A stretch of DNA of 5,334 nt, from the NCBI GenBank assembly GCA_903879875.1, contig CAIRNC010000114.1:1-5334 (forward strand). Reading direction: 5' to 3'. The DNA is from an uncultured Bacteroidota bacterium (GTDB taxonomy: Bacteria > Bacteroidota > Bacteroidia > Flavobacteriales > Flavobacteriaceae). The position numbers were made by a program, and so were the translations under genes. Every line of letters begins with the position of its first letter. The stretch's first letter is position 1. The notes beneath the pieces were generated by a model that worked only from the letters and a program-made list of their open reading frames with translations, made no database searches and was not told where the DNA came from. Positions 1-5,334 of the stretch are shown here, piece by piece.

Positions 1-800
1 CAATCCAACATGGGTTTCACTTGTTCAAATTGTATTCTTGCTTTGGCTTCGTTTTCACGCAGCACATAATAATCTAAATCCAAGCTTTTGTAGGTTTCAC
101 CAAAGTGAACGTAGTCACCAATATTTACCGTAATATCATAATTGTTTATTGGATTTTTTACCTCCCAATCCCAGCGAGTATAACCGTTTTTTAAATCTTC
201 ATTGCCTACCAATTTTCCGTTTGAAACATTCATTAATCCATTAGGTACGGCCACTTTTATAGTTGCGCCGTAATCGGGTTCATCCGTTTGCGTGTCCTTA
301 CATGGATACCACAAACTAGCTCCTGTACCTTGAACGGCAACGCCAATCCAATCCAAATCATTACTGTCTTTTTTGAAAACAAAACCACCATCCCATGGAG
401 CGTGCTTTGCAATTACTGGGTTTCCAGAATAATAAAACCGAATTTTTTGTTCCGAATCTGGAAGTAATGGAATTGGAAACGAAACAAAAACAGCATCAAA
501 TACTCTTTTATAATTTAGTTTTTCACCTTTAAAAACAATACTGTCCACCGACATGTTTTCGAATAAATCGAGTTGTATTTTAGTTGTATTTTCAATCGTT
601 TTAAACGTAATGTCATTATAACCAACAATTGATTTTGTAACAGGATTGATTGTAATATTCAAATCATAACGCAACACATCGAAGCAATTGCGTTCAGTGC
701 GTAAACATCCTCTTAAAGTATCTTTTTTAGTGAAAGTTTCCTGTGCGGAAAGGGTGTTATATCCAACAAGTATGAGTAATAAGAATAGATTGTTTTTCAT
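1..800 (-). CDS. M1 family zinc aminopeptidase, secreted (3' end cut by window edge)
   Basis: This gene starts at the ATG at 800-798 and stays open to the left edge, giving 266 residues of a protein usually two to three times longer. Residues 1-19 form a signal peptide (MKNN, a leucine-rich core, then LSA before Gln20), typical of signal peptidase I export in Bacteroidota. The rest is the N-terminal beta domain of M1 metallopeptidases. The recognisable stretches are DVLRYDLNI (41-49), PWDGGF (135-140), QGTGASLWYPCKD (157-169), DEPD (173-176) and PINNYDITVNIGDYVHF (217-233). M1 enzymes remove N-terminal residues from peptides using one zinc ion. The zinc motif HExxH and the GxMEN-type motif lie beyond the edge, so activity cannot be judged here. 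The start lies six bases after the S41 gene's stop on the same strand, so the two are probably co-transcribed. The family call is firm; substrate preference is unknown. Confidence 0.9.
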   Translation of the reverse strand, partial: MKNNLFLLLILVGYNTLSAQETFTKKDTLRGCLRTERNCFDVLRYDLNITINPVTKSIVGYNDITFKTIENTTKIQLDLFENMSVDSIVFKGEKLNYKRVFDAVFVSFPIPLLPDSEQKIRFYYSGNPVIAKHAPWDGGFVFKKDSNDLDWIGVAVQGTGASLWYPCKDTQTDEPDYGATIKVAVPNGLMNVSNGKLVGNEDLKNGYTRWDWEVKNPINNYDITVNIGDYVHFGETYKSLDLDYYVLRENEAKARIQFEQVKPMLD

Positions 801-806
801 TTTCTA

Positions 807-2417
807 TCAATTTGTTTTTTCAGAAATCACTTCTTTTTGCGGCGATTGATTCTTTTTTAAATCTTCTAATACCCAATTCATTTCGACATCAATATCTTTA
901 ATTTTATCATCTAAAGTAGGCACAATTTCTATATCTGGAAAAACGCCGTGTCCTTCCAATTTGGTTTTAAAATGAGGCACAATTGCGACTAATCCAACTC
1001 TAACTTTTATTTTAGAATTGGGCAATTCCAGTATTGGCATTTGACCTGCTACGGTTCCATTATAAGCGCCACCGGTTTCTTCGCCTACAAATGTAGCACG
1101 ATTCGTTCCTTTTAAATTTGATGAAATAATACAAGAAGCCGAGAAACTTCCGCCGTTAATAAGCACGTATAATTTCCCTTTAAAAGCATCTTTTTTTATT
1201 TTTTGAGGGGTGGATTCGGAATTATAATAATATTTTCCATCCTCCTTTTTGTGGACCTTAAAAAAAGTATAACCATAATACAAAGGCGAGAAGACAATTT
1301 TAAGCGCTTTAATTCCAAGTGAGCCTCCTTTAAAATAATCGGCGTGAAACAAACTCGTTTTTGAAACCACTTCTGAGGGTTCTAAAAAAACAAAAGTGGA
1401 GTCAGACAAATAGGAATACAATTCTGCAATTTCTGACAATCTTCCGCCTGGATTGTTTCTTAAATCAAGCACCAATGTTTTGGTTTTCTGTTGGTTTAAC
1501 TTGCTGAAACTTTCCTCATAAAATGTGTTGTAATTACCAATCGAAAAGCCTTTTATTTTCATTACAGCAACAGTGCTGTCTTTTTCTAAAAACCTTAAAT
1601 TTCTATTGTTGGATTTGGTTGATTCATCATAGCCAAAAATACTTTTTTCTTTCTTTTCCGCTTTCTTTTTTGCTTTAATATTAGCTTTCTCTAACTCTGT
1701 TAAAACTTTCTTGATTGCCTTTTTGTTAGTGCCAGCAGTATCGGTAACTTTTCTTTTAATAGTTACTATTTTAATTGAATCATGGTATTTAAAATTATAA
1801 ATTACACTGTCTTGAACGCCGTTTTCATTGGTATAAAAAGTAGGTAGGTATTTACCCAAACGGGCTTTTTTAAACGTCTGGTTGTAGCCGTCTGAAGTAA
1901 ACCATTTCGAATAATTCGCAGTTAATTCCATTGGATTTTTGCCATTAATAGCAACAACTTCATACCCTTTTTGGATGCTTTTGTCGTACGATTTGTTTTT
2001 TACTACGTACATTTTATTGTCAAAAACCTCAAATTCAAATTGTGAAAAAGGACCAACTCCTTTTTTGACAAGCGCCTTGCTTTCTTTTTTAGTAAACATT
2101 TTGGTGTATGGATAAACAAAAAGATGACCTTGTCGAATGGAGGCAAGTACAGGGCTCAGCTTCGTGTAAAACGCAAATCGATTCATCGGCTTGGTAATCG
2201 TTTTTTTCAAACTATCAAATTTATAATCCAAGCTTTCTTTAGAAATATACCAATACAAATTAGGATGCAACTTTTGCAGTTTAGCATAAATATAATTCAC
2301 ATCGGATTGGAGTTTTTGCTCCGAAAGCAAATCATTCAGATGTTTGTTGTGATTTTTAACAGAGTTGCATTGAATAAAAAGTAAAGATATAAAGGCTAGA
2401 AGAATTATTTTTTTCAT
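807..2417 (-). CDS. S41 family peptidase, tricorn/IRBP-like, lipoprotein
   Basis: The product is 536 residues, starting at the ATG at 2417-2415. Residues 1-17 look like a lipoprotein signal ending at Cys17 (FIQC). Gln before the cysteine is not the classic lipobox residue. No acidic residues follow the cysteine, so display on the cell surface is not suggested. Residues 25-100 are an N-terminal helical region with HPNLYWY (51-57) and a QGH motif (96-98). Residues 118-170 resemble a PDZ domain (KGYEVVAINGKNP, 150-162). A lysine-rich stretch follows (231-258). The S41 core then has VLDLRNNPGG (316-325), NGGSFSAS (421-428) with probable nucleophile Ser426, VGEETGG (444-450) and GHGVFPDIEI (489-498). 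The catalytic lysine of C-terminal processing proteases is absent. His98, Ser426 and Glu488 instead fit a tricorn-like set, by inference. It probably cleaves peptides in the periplasm, and its substrate is unknown. It is the first gene of a likely pair with the M1 peptidase. Confidence 0.9.
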   Translation of the reverse strand: MKKIILLAFISLLFIQCNSVKNHNKHLNDLLSEQKLQSDVNYIYAKLQKLHPNLYWYISKESLDYKFDSLKKTITKPMNRFAFYTKLSPVLASIRQGHLFVYPYTKMFTKKESKALVKKGVGPFSQFEFEVFDNKMYVVKNKSYDKSIQKGYEVVAINGKNPMELTANYSKWFTSDGYNQTFKKARLGKYLPTFYTNENGVQDSVIYNFKYHDSIKIVTIKRKVTDTAGTNKKAIKKVLTELEKANIKAKKKAEKKEKSIFGYDESTKSNNRNLRFLEKDSTVAVMKIKGFSIGNYNTFYEESFSKLNQQKTKTLVLDLRNNPGGRLSEIAELYSYLSDSTFVFLEPSEVVSKTSLFHADYFKGGSLGIKALKIVFSPLYYGYTFFKVHKKEDGKYYYNSESTPQKIKKDAFKGKLYVLINGGSFSASCIISSNLKGTNRATFVGEETGGAYNGTVAGQMPILELPNSKIKVRVGLVAIVPHFKTKLEGHGVFPDIEIVPTLDDKIKDIDVEMNWVLEDLKKNQSPQKEVISEKTN

Positions 2418-2464
2418 AAAAGTGGTGTTAAAAACAGTCGTGTAAAGAAAGTAGTTAAAATAAT

Positions 2465-2496
2465 CAAATGCAAATGGCTTTGAAAAATAAATTCAA
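2465..2496 (-). promoter_or_regulatory. Weak candidate promoter for the S41-M1 gene pair
   Basis: Read on the minus strand, TTG (2496-2494) is followed after 21 bases by TGCATTTG (2472-2465). This has one mismatch to the TAnnTTTG -7 box of Bacteroidota and a spacing near that reported for Flavobacterium promoters. It would give a leader of roughly 40 bases before the ATG at 2417. The match is imperfect and such motifs arise easily in A+T-rich DNA. The stretch also contains CAAATG twice in tandem (plus strand, 2465-2476). Confidence 0.2.
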
Positions 2497-2515
2497 TTTC
2501 TTCCTTATTCTTTTC

Positions 2516-2523
2516 TATTTTTG
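2516..2523 (+). promoter_or_regulatory. Candidate -7 box (TATTTTTG) for the TlpA-like/GNAT gene pair
   Basis: TATTTTTG is a perfect match to the TAnnTTTG element recognised by the primary sigma factor of Bacteroidota. It lies 26 bases before the ATG at 2550, so transcription would begin near 2529-2531 with a leader of about 20 bases. No TTG or TTTG is found at the expected -33 distance; the nearest TTTG (2479-2482) is 33 bases upstream, which is too far. The position makes it the best promoter candidate in the window, but T-rich sequence makes a chance match possible. Confidence 0.4.
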
Positions 2524-2527
2524 ACCC

Positions 2528-2538
2528 ATCAATTTGAT
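2528..2538. repeat. 11-base inverted repeat ATCAATTTGAT at the predicted transcription start
   Basis: ATCAA and TTGAT form a perfect inverted repeat around a single central T. It begins five bases after the candidate -7 box and overlaps the predicted start of transcription, where a small operator could act. The arms are only five bases and A+T rich, so it may be chance. No regulator gene is adjacent. Confidence 0.2.
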
Positions 2539-2549
2539 TCTATTGCAAC

Positions 2550-3326
2550 ATGAAAAAAACGTTTGTTACTATCTGCATCTCTTTTATTATTTTTTCTTCT
2601 TGTACAAGTCAAACAAAGTATGGAAAACCCGAAGTTGATCCTTCGGCGGTACAAAAAACGTTCTTGCAATGGTGGAATTATCACTACAAAAACATCATGC
2701 TTACCCGTGATTTCGTAGCTTTAGATGAGAATTCTAAACCTATTTCTAAGGATGAATTTCTAAATCAATTGACGCAAGGTTACACTATTCCAATACGTTT
2801 GGTTTCAAATGATGGCTTATATTATTATAAACTTTTCAAGATTAAATCCACTTCTGATTCTAGCATAAAAGCCACTATGGTTGCCGCTGCAGTCGAAGAA
2901 TACGAACATTATAAAATGGAAGGACAGTTATTTCCACCGTTTCATTTCACCGATTTAAACGGAAATGTGCTCACCAATGAATCACTCAAAGGGAAAATTA
3001 TTGTGATAAAATGTTGGTACATTCATTGTGCCGCTTGCGTCAAAGAGTTTCCCGCCGTAAACAAAATGGTTTTGGACCACAAAGACCGAAAAGATATTGT
3101 TTTTGTTAGCCTAGCTGAAGATACTCCAGAGCAATTGAATGTGTTTTTAGCTCGTAAACCACTCATGTATGCCGTTGTGCCAAATATGAAAATATACATG
3201 AACAGTATCCTACACCTCAATTCGTTTCCAACCCACTTCATTATCAATAAACAAGGAAAAATTGCTAAAGTACTCATGGATTCCGAAGGACTAGAAGTGG
3301 CTTTAAGCAAAGAAAGTAAACTTTAA
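2550..3326 (+). CDS. TlpA/thioredoxin-like lipoprotein with CAAC active site
   Basis: The product is 258 residues. Residues 1-18 form a lipoprotein signal ending at Cys18 (FSSC), so the protein is probably anchored to a membrane and faces the periplasm. Residues 30-125 are an N-terminal region I cannot assign to a named domain; it is rich in aromatic residues (WWNYHY, 41-46; YYYKLF, 91-96). Residues 128-255 are a TlpA/ResA/AhpC-type thioredoxin fold. It opens with FPPFHFTDLNGNVL (128-141) and has the redox pair C160-A-A-C163 in WYIHCAACVKEFP. The cis-proline loop is FPTHFIINKQGKI (226-238), with Pro227. A third cysteine, Cys155, lies five residues before the pair. Such proteins reduce or rearrange disulfides in exported proteins, for example in cytochrome c maturation or oxidative stress. 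The partner is unknown here, and no cytochrome genes are nearby. The start is supported by the signal peptide and a -7 box 26 bases upstream. The GNAT gene follows after 20 bases. Confidence 0.88.
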   Translation: MKKTFVTICISFIIFSSCTSQTKYGKPEVDPSAVQKTFLQWWNYHYKNIMLTRDFVALDENSKPISKDEFLNQLTQGYTIPIRLVSNDGLYYYKLFKIKSTSDSSIKATMVAAAVEEYEHYKMEGQLFPPFHFTDLNGNVLTNESLKGKIIVIKCWYIHCAACVKEFPAVNKMVLDHKDRKDIVFVSLAEDTPEQLNVFLARKPLMYAVVPNMKIYMNSILHLNSFPTHFIINKQGKIAKVLMDSEGLEVALSKESKL

Positions 3327-3346
3327 AAAACAGCATAAAAGCACAA

Positions 3347-3826
3347 ATGATAAACATCAGACCCATTGAACCAGAAGATAATGCTGCAATTGCTAGTGTA
3401 ATTCGCATGGTTTTGTCAGAATACAATGTACCGAAAGTAGGCACAGCCTATGCCGATCCGCAACTTGATTTTTTGTTTGAAACTTACAATATAAAAAAGG
3501 CTATATATTATGTAGTCGAAAAAGGCAATATAATCATTGGTGGGGCAGGCATCATGCAGCTAGAAAACGAATATCAAAACATTTGTGAATTGCAGAAAAT
3601 GTATATTTTATCTGAAGGTAGAGGGCTCGGTTTAGGCAAGCAACTAATGGAAATTTGTTTGCAACAAGCCATCGCTTTTGGATTTGAAAGTTGCTACATT
3701 GAAACATTACCTAATATGGTCGATGCCCAAAAACTGTACCTTAAAACAGGATTTAGTTATATCAATTCACCTATGGGAAACACAGGTCACACTTCTTGCC
3801 CTGTTTGGATGTTGAAAAAACTTTAA
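3347..3826 (+). CDS. GNAT family N-acetyltransferase
   Basis: The product is 159 residues, a normal size for a single-domain GNAT enzyme, with no signal peptide, so it is cytoplasmic. GNAT enzymes transfer an acetyl group from acetyl-CoA to an amine on a small molecule or protein. The N-terminus, INIRPIEPEDNAAI (2-15), is the usual first strand and helix. Motif A is ELQKMYILSEGRGLGLGKQL (81-100), in which R92-G-L-G-L-G97 forms the pyrophosphate-binding turn of the R/QxxGxG/A type. YIETLPNMVDAQKLYLKTGF (117-136) is motif B with the typical A-x-x-L-Y-x-x-x-G-F end. The C-terminal strand is VWMLKKL (153-159). The ATG at 3347 lies 20 bases after the stop of the TlpA-like gene with no promoter or terminator evident between them, so co-transcription is likely. 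The substrate cannot be read from the sequence. Confidence 0.9.
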   Translation: MINIRPIEPEDNAAIASVIRMVLSEYNVPKVGTAYADPQLDFLFETYNIKKAIYYVVEKGNIIIGGAGIMQLENEYQNICELQKMYILSEGRGLGLGKQLMEICLQQAIAFGFESCYIETLPNMVDAQKLYLKTGFSYINSPMGNTGHTSCPVWMLKKL

Positions 3827-3887
3827 AAAATCGATACCGTTACCAATAATATAGCACTTTAGAAATTATACATATTAATAGAATTCG

Positions 3888-5334
3888 TTATTTTTTAGCC
3901 TCTTTGTATTCCGTTTCCATGTGACCGATAAAATCTTTCACTTGTTCAACTCCAATCAATTTCGCTTTGATTTTTTTGTCTCTATCCAAAATATACAATA
4001 CAGGAGTAGAAACAATGTCGTATTTATCTTTAAGATTATTAATGTGAACAGCATCGTAAACATTAATCCAATCTAGTTTTTTATCCGCTATGTATTTGCT
4101 GTATTTTTCGTAATCGTTTTGAGTATAAACGGCATAAACTTTTACATCTTTATTATCGCTTAGTAATTTATGGTATTCTTCTAAAAGCTTCGGAATTTCA
4201 ACCATACAATGGCTACAATCCACATCCCAAAAAGCGAGCACCAAATAATCCGCCTTTATAGACGAAAGTTTGAGATACGATTTTTCAATTTCAGGGAGAT
4301 TATCATAATAAAGTTTTGTAGCCGCTTCACTGGTTTTGGCGGTATCAAACCCCATTTTAGCAAATTTCTCATGGTTCTTGGCGTCAATCATGAACAAGTC
4401 TGGCGCTGTTTTTCCTAACAATAATGGCGATAAAATATCTCCACGTTTAATAATATTTTTTATGGTTTGATTGTCATAAATATCTTTTGCTTTTCCTGTT
4501 CTAAAATAAGTATCAATAATGTGAATGAAAACGGCATCAAAGCCCATTATTTTGGTAACTTCATAGGTTGAAGTAAAATAAGCAAGTAAGAGCATATTCA
4601 TTTTTGTGCCAGGCGTTGTTCGAGCCATCATTCGGTCAATTTCTACATTAACCGAATCGGGATGTCTGACTACTATGTTTTCAAAATAGTTTTTTACACG
4701 ACTTGCCAAATAAGGCGTACGCATCAAACCATCGTCATGAAAATTTACGCCATCCCAAAAATGTTTTTTGTAATATTTGTAAACAAAAAGACTATCAGGT
4801 CTTCCGTTTGAAGCTTTTGGAATGTCAGTTGCTAGTTTTTCTGTTTTCAAATTTATAGCATCGCCTACAAAACTCCCTTTATTTTGTTCGACAAACTTTT
4901 GTTCAAAATCAGCTACAGTTTCATTTAAAAACTTAATTTTAGTTTTCATCAAAGCAGTGGAATCGGCTTTGTTCATTCCTTTAGTCTGTTTTCTAAAATC
5001 TTCAAACAACACGTTTCGAGAGGCAATAAATTGGGTGTAACCTACAAAATTTTGGTTTTGAACAGAATTTGGATAATTTAGGTTCTTGATAACATCCTCA
5101 ATGTCGGTATTGATTTCTAAATTTTGTGATTGTTCATCCACAAAAAAATCAAAATAAATGGTTTTTTTCTCACTTACCAATGCATAAATCCCTTTATCTA
5201 AATTCTTTTTTCCTTTAAAAATAATTTTCCCTTTCACTACCTTTTTGCACGTATCGGCAATGTAGGTTTTGTCAAATTGATAAAAAGCGAGGTAAGCAAC
5301 AGTGTCTTTGCAGTTTTTAAAATTTATTTTTAGC
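3888..5334 (-). CDS. TlpA-type thioredoxin with DUF4369-like and DUF5106-like regions (5' end beyond window)
   Basis: The frame is open from the right edge to the TAA at 3890-3888, giving 481 residues with the true start outside the window. The GTG at 5237 is internal: the 32 codons before it are open and read as one domain with what follows. Numbered from the edge, residues 1-75 resemble DUF4369, the beta-rich region at the N-terminus of many Bacteroidota TlpA proteins (FKGKKNLDKGIYALV, 39-53). Residues 95-300 are mostly helical and resemble DUF5106, with FEQKFVEQNKGSFVG (143-157). APDLFMIDA (310-318) opens the thioredoxin fold. Its redox pair is C373-S-H-C376 in FWDVDCSHCMVEIP, coded at 4206-4217, and the cis-proline is Pro444 in STPVLYILDRDKKI. 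About 55 residues separate the PD of APDLF from the FWD strand, more than usual. It is probably exported and acts on protein thiols, but the signal peptide is out of view. It converges on the GNAT gene. Confidence 0.88.
   Translation of the reverse strand, partial: LKINFKNCKDTVAYLAFYQFDKTYIADTCKKVVKGKIIFKGKKNLDKGIYALVSEKKTIYFDFFVDEQSQNLEINTDIEDVIKNLNYPNSVQNQNFVGYTQFIASRNVLFEDFRKQTKGMNKADSTALMKTKIKFLNETVADFEQKFVEQNKGSFVGDAINLKTEKLATDIPKASNGRPDSLFVYKYYKKHFWDGVNFHDDGLMRTPYLASRVKNYFENIVVRHPDSVNVEIDRMMARTTPGTKMNMLLLAYFTSTYEVTKIMGFDAVFIHIIDTYFRTGKAKDIYDNQTIKNIIKRGDILSPLLLGKTAPDLFMIDAKNHEKFAKMGFDTAKTSEAATKLYYDNLPEIEKSYLKLSSIKADYLVLAFWDVDCSHCMVEIPKLLEEYHKLLSDNKDVKVYAVYTQNDYEKYSKYIADKKLDWINVYDAVHINNLKDKYDIVSTPVLYILDRDKKIKAKLIGVEQVKDFIGHMETEYKEAKK

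Noticed and set aside
2124..2384. Plus-strand open frame of 86 codons
   Set aside because: It lies wholly inside the S41 gene on the opposite strand, has no recognisable domain, and its basic, arbitrary-looking composition is that of an antisense shadow.
806..2536. ATCAATTTG present both at 806-814 and at 2528-2536
   Set aside because: The first copy covers the S41 stop codon and lacks the second arm of the inverted repeat. Nine A+T-rich bases shared at two sites are not significant here.
3023..3310. Minus-strand open frame of 95 codons
   Set aside because: It is antisense to the thioredoxin fold of the CAAC lipoprotein, whose conserved motifs occupy this DNA, and it has no recognisable features of its own.
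3318..3830. AAACTTTAAAAAA repeated at 3318-3330 and 3818-3830, exactly 500 bases apart
   Set aside because: Both copies are the last codons (Lys-Leu-stop) and A-rich tail of a gene in A+T-rich DNA. Similar protein ends and base composition explain the match.
3827..3887. Possible terminator between the convergent GNAT and TlpA-type genes
   Set aside because: The best inverted repeat is TAATAT (3847-3852) with ATATTA (3872-3877), an all-A/T stem of six with a 19-base loop. It is too weak, and no T-run follows it as a terminator would need.
4209..4418. Plus-strand open frame of 69 codons
   Set aside because: It is antisense to the thioredoxin domain of the large TlpA-type gene and shows no domain or promoter.
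4822..5040. Plus-strand open frame of 72 codons
   Set aside because: It is antisense to the DUF5106-like region of the large TlpA-type gene and shows no domain or promoter.

Overview
The window looks like a piece of a Bacteroidota chromosome, most likely Flavobacterium or a close relative. The DNA is A+T rich. None of the four start codons visible has a convincing Shine-Dalgarno sequence. A TAnnTTTG-type -7 promoter box sits ahead of one gene. The protein families (S41 lipoprotein, M1 aminopeptidase, and two TlpA-like proteins with Bacteroidota-type N-terminal regions) are typical of that phylum. The genus assignment is inference from style, not from a marker gene.

There are five protein genes and little else. 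Positions 1-2417 hold two minus-strand genes read right to left. The first encodes an S41-family peptidase lipoprotein (2417 to 807). The second, starting six bases after its stop, encodes a secreted M1-family zinc aminopeptidase (800 to 1) that runs off the left edge. Positions 2418-2549 are a divergent intergenic region. Positions 2550-3826 hold two plus-strand genes 20 bases apart: a TlpA/thioredoxin-like lipoprotein with a CAAC active site and a GNAT acetyltransferase. After a 61-base convergent gap, 3888-5334 holds a minus-strand gene that enters from the right edge. It encodes a large TlpA-type thioredoxin with DUF4369-like and DUF5106-like regions and a CSHC active site.

Four of the five products appear to be exported: two peptidases and two thiol-disulfide proteins of the cell envelope. 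Peptide breakdown and thiol maintenance in the periplasm or at the membrane is a reasonable common theme, but nothing here proves that the genes form one system. The acetyltransferase is cytoplasmic and its substrate is unknown. I found no RNA genes, insertion sequences, CRISPR arrays, tandem repeats of note or strong terminators. I see no clear sign of a new system. The points most worth checking are the tricorn-like catalytic residue set of the S41 protein, the unassigned N-terminal domain of the CAAC lipoprotein, and the promoter/operator candidates in the divergent region.
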